Source of the DNA: Thermovenabulum sp049723235
GTDB taxonomy: Bacteria; Bacillota; Thermosediminibacteria; Thermosediminibacterales; Thermosediminibacteraceae
Assembly: GCF_049723235.1 (NCBI RefSeq)
Contig: NZ_JBNARB010000034.1
Span: forward strand, 1 to 9,899
DNA: 9,899 nt
Reading direction: 5' to 3'
Shown here: piece by piece, positions 8,200 through 9,899 of the stretch
Numbering within the stretch: the stretch's first letter is position 1
How the letters are laid out: the number at the start of each line of letters is the position of its first letter
Position numbers and translations under genes: made by a program
Notes under the pieces: generated by a model
What the model was told of the DNA's origin: nothing
Databases searched by the model: none
What the model saw: only the letters and a program-made list of their open reading frames with translations

Positions 8200-9864
8200 T
8201 CATACAAGATCAATCACCTCAATTGATTTTCTATTATTATCAAGAAAAATATTATCTAAATCTTTTACAATATTAACTCTTATAAAATCATTATATTTTA
8301 TTGAAAGACCTTTAAGGATTCCTTCTAATAGTTCTCTATTTATGCCGAATAAAACAAAAGGTCCTTCAACAGCATTTTCATATAATTCATTTAATGTCAA
8401 TTGATATCTTCCTGTATTTTCAGCATAACGATAGAGGGAATATAATATTGCTATTGGATCAGGATCTTCCCATCCTTTTTTATAAATTACATTTTTATTT
8501 TTGATTTTACTATATATACCTAATTCTAATTCGTTACCTAATGGTGAATTCTTAAATAAATCACTCAAAGCATCAATTGCGTTTTCTCTACTTCTTTCGC
8601 TTTGATGATAATTTTTACCAAGTTCTATAATTAATTCATCTTTACTTAAAATTGACCCCCAAGGTATTTGTTTTAAATACCAATTAATTATCTTTGAATT
8701 TCTAGCTAAATTAGTCCAAATAATCGCCCAAGTAAATTTATTATCTAAACCAATCCTTTTTAACTTATCAACAATTTCTGGAATAATTATTCTTTTCTTA
8801 TCAATTTCTATTAATTCCGAATGTTTCAGCCATAATTTCATAGCTTCTATTTGCCGATTACCCAAACTATTATCTATTAACCATCTATCAGTAAGTTTAA
8901 AAAATTCTAAAAGCCAAATTTTTCTTAAGCCGAAGGTCTGATATGACTGTAACGTATCCCTCTTATTATTCCTCACTTTTTCCCCTCCCTCACTTATTGA
9001 AATTGATTTTGCATTTAAACAAGCTATACCATTAACATTCAAACAAAATCCACAGAATGAACAATTATTATCAATATATACATTTCCATCAATTTTTAAA
9101 GCGCCAGTGGGACATTCTACTTCGCACGTTTTACAATGACAACAATATGAACTTTTTATAGCAATAGCATTAAAAGCGCTAATTAAATGGCGATCCTTAT
9201 TAATTAAGTTCGCAACTTCTACTATTATACCTTTTTCAAATTCTTTTATTTTAAATGGAATAATAAAATTATTTCTTTCAATATATCCTTTTCCTTTTTC
9301 TATAATCGTTATTTTCCCTAAAGTTTTTATCCATTCCATCCAATTTTCAGAAGGATATAATAAAATATATTCAACAATATTATCTTTTTCTTGTTGATAT
9401 ACTCTATTCCCTCCATTAATTAAATATCTACCGCCTGCACGTCCTTTCCATTTACCTTCTTCAATATATTTTTTAATATCTTTGATTTTTTCTCCGGAAT
9501 TTAAAGCATAATTCTGTAGTTCTTCTAACAATTTGTCCATATCTTTTTTATATTCTAATCCATTAATTATTTCTTTCCAATTTGATGAAAGAGGACAAAG
9601 AACACATCCAATTCTAGTAGTCCCATATCTATACGCCTTATTAATTAATAAATTCTTTTTAAATATATATAAAAAAACTTCTGCAGAATTCCATGATATA
9701 ATAGGACTTGCATTGATCTGAAGTTTATGTTTTCCTCCTTCAGTAATAGGACTATATGAAGAACGATTTACACTTTCTTCATTGCGTACTCCATCAAAAA
9801 TTAATACTTTTACAGAAGGTTTTCCTGCTAATTTCCTAAGTAATAAGAGTAATTTCGGAAACAG
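8200..9864 (-). CDS. brxP: BrxP-like PAPS-reductase/ferredoxin fusion protein, 5' end missing or disrupted
   Basis: The C-terminal half of a phosphoadenosine-phosphosulfate reductase (PAPS reductase) domain is clear: LIFDGVRNEES (about 9772-9804), an SPIISWN block (about 9688-9710), and RIGCVLCPLSSNW (about 9574-9615) with a CxxC pair. The frame stays open upstream of the ATG at 9540, so that ATG is internal. After a linker come two 4Fe-4S motifs (about 9019-9144): CxxCxxCxxxCP, then CxxCxxC with a last Cys eight residues on. The C-terminal ~240 residues resemble DUF4007 (TFGLRKIWLL, later TWAIIWTNLARNSKIINWYL); this match is from memory. The superfamily includes DndC and SspD of DNA phosphorothioation, so a role in sulfur-based DNA marking is inferred. 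The frame stops at TAA 9865-9867, no start codon lies between 9540 and 9864, and the expected N-terminal SGGKDS-type PP-loop is absent. The protein is probably cytoplasmic. It is the first gene of the cluster; brxC follows after 200 nt. Family assignment is firm; whether the product is functional is doubtful. Confidence 0.85.
   Translation of the reverse strand: MFPKLLLLLRKLAGKPSVKVLIFDGVRNEESVNRSSYSPITEGGKHKLQINASPIISWNSAEVFLYIFKKNLLINKAYRYGTTRIGCVLCPLSSNWKEIINGLEYKKDMDKLLEELQNYALNSGEKIKDIKKYIEEGKWKGRAGGRYLINGGNRVYQQEKDNIVEYILLYPSENWMEWIKTLGKITIIEKGKGYIERNNFIIPFKIKEFEKGIIVEVANLINKDRHLISAFNAIAIKSSYCCHCKTCEVECPTGALKIDGNVYIDNNCSFCGFCLNVNGIACLNAKSISISEGGEKVRNNKRDTLQSYQTFGLRKIWLLEFFKLTDRWLIDNSLGNRQIEAMKLWLKHSELIEIDKKRIIIPEIVDKLKRIGLDNKFTWAIIWTNLARNSKIINWYLKQIPWGSILSKDELIIELGKNYHQSERSRENAIDALSDLFKNSPLGNELELGIYSKIKNKNVIYKKGWEDPDPIAILYSLYRYAENTGRYQLTLNELYENAVEGPFVLFGINRELLEGILKGLSIKYNDFIRVNIVKDLDNIFLDNNRKSIEVIDLV
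8214..8220 (-). promoter_or_regulatory. Strong GAGGTGA ribosome binding site inside the end of brxP
   Basis: GAGGTGA lies ten bases before an ATG at 8201-8203, which overlaps the brxP TGA stop as ATGA. This is the classic arrangement for a translationally coupled next gene, but the frame opened by that ATG closes after seven codons (stop ending at 8180). It could be the start signal of a lost small gene, or chance, since the same bases also encode the Glu-Val-Ile of the BrxP C-terminus. Confidence 0.4.
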
Positions 9865-9899
9865 TTAATAATTCCCTGTAAAAAACTAACAAACCCAAC
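9865..9899. other. Non-coding edge sequence abutting the broken brxP frame
   Basis: These last 35 bases do not continue the PAPS-reductase domain in any minus-strand frame. The brxP frame meets a TAA at 9865-9867 and a TAG further upstream, and the other two frames run into stops just inside the domain without giving recognisable residues. It could be the end of an inserted element, a rearrangement junction or a poor contig end. No known insertion-sequence end was recognised. Confidence 0.45.

Noticed and set aside
9533..9721. Plus-strand ORF of 62 codons
   Set aside because: Its complementary frame encodes the clear PAPS-reductase motifs of BrxP, so this is a shadow.

Overview
The window is strongly AT-rich (G+C roughly a quarter by eye). 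All genes lie on the minus strand and are rich in Lys, Ile, Asn and Glu. Two start sites carry GAGGTG-type ribosome binding sites. This suggests a low-GC Firmicute, possibly an anaerobic or thermophilic Clostridia-type bacterium. That host guess is an inference from composition and translation signals; no housekeeping gene is present to confirm it.

Read in the direction of transcription (high to low coordinates), there are four genes. First is a 5'-incomplete PAPS-reductase-like Fe-S protein (BrxP-like, 8200 to about 9864). Then come a 1382-residue P-loop ATPase (BrxC-like, 3851-7999), a PglZ-domain protein of the alkaline phosphatase superfamily (1529-3823), and a 483-residue AAA+ ATPase resembling the N-terminal and ATPase parts of BrxL (66-1517). 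The order brxP-brxC-pglZ-brxL, with no DNA methyltransferase among them, matches the published layout of the BREX type 4 phage-defence locus. The last three genes are tightly spaced (27 and 11 nt) and look like one operon. A 200-nt gap separates brxP from brxC. The operon promoter would lie upstream of the window.

How the parts may work together is inferred. BrxP belongs to the same superfamily as DndC and SspD, the ATP-pyrophosphatase-like Fe-S enzymes of DNA phosphorothioation. A sulfur-based DNA mark could therefore replace the methyl mark of other BREX types, with BrxC, PglZ and BrxL forming the ATP-driven and nuclease- or phosphatase-like recognition and restriction machinery. A cysteine desulfurase, which such chemistry needs, is not seen here.

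Three points stand out. The BrxP reading frame is cut by a stop at 9865-9867 before its nucleotide-binding half, and the last 35 bases look foreign. The brxP-brxC gap contains a strong ribosome binding site, an ATGA overlap and coding-like but stop-ridden sequence, suggesting a decayed small gene. BrxL lacks the Lon-like C-terminal domain of the type 1 protein. I see no tRNA, rRNA, CRISPR array or complete mobile element. No gene-free stretch exceeds 300 bases.
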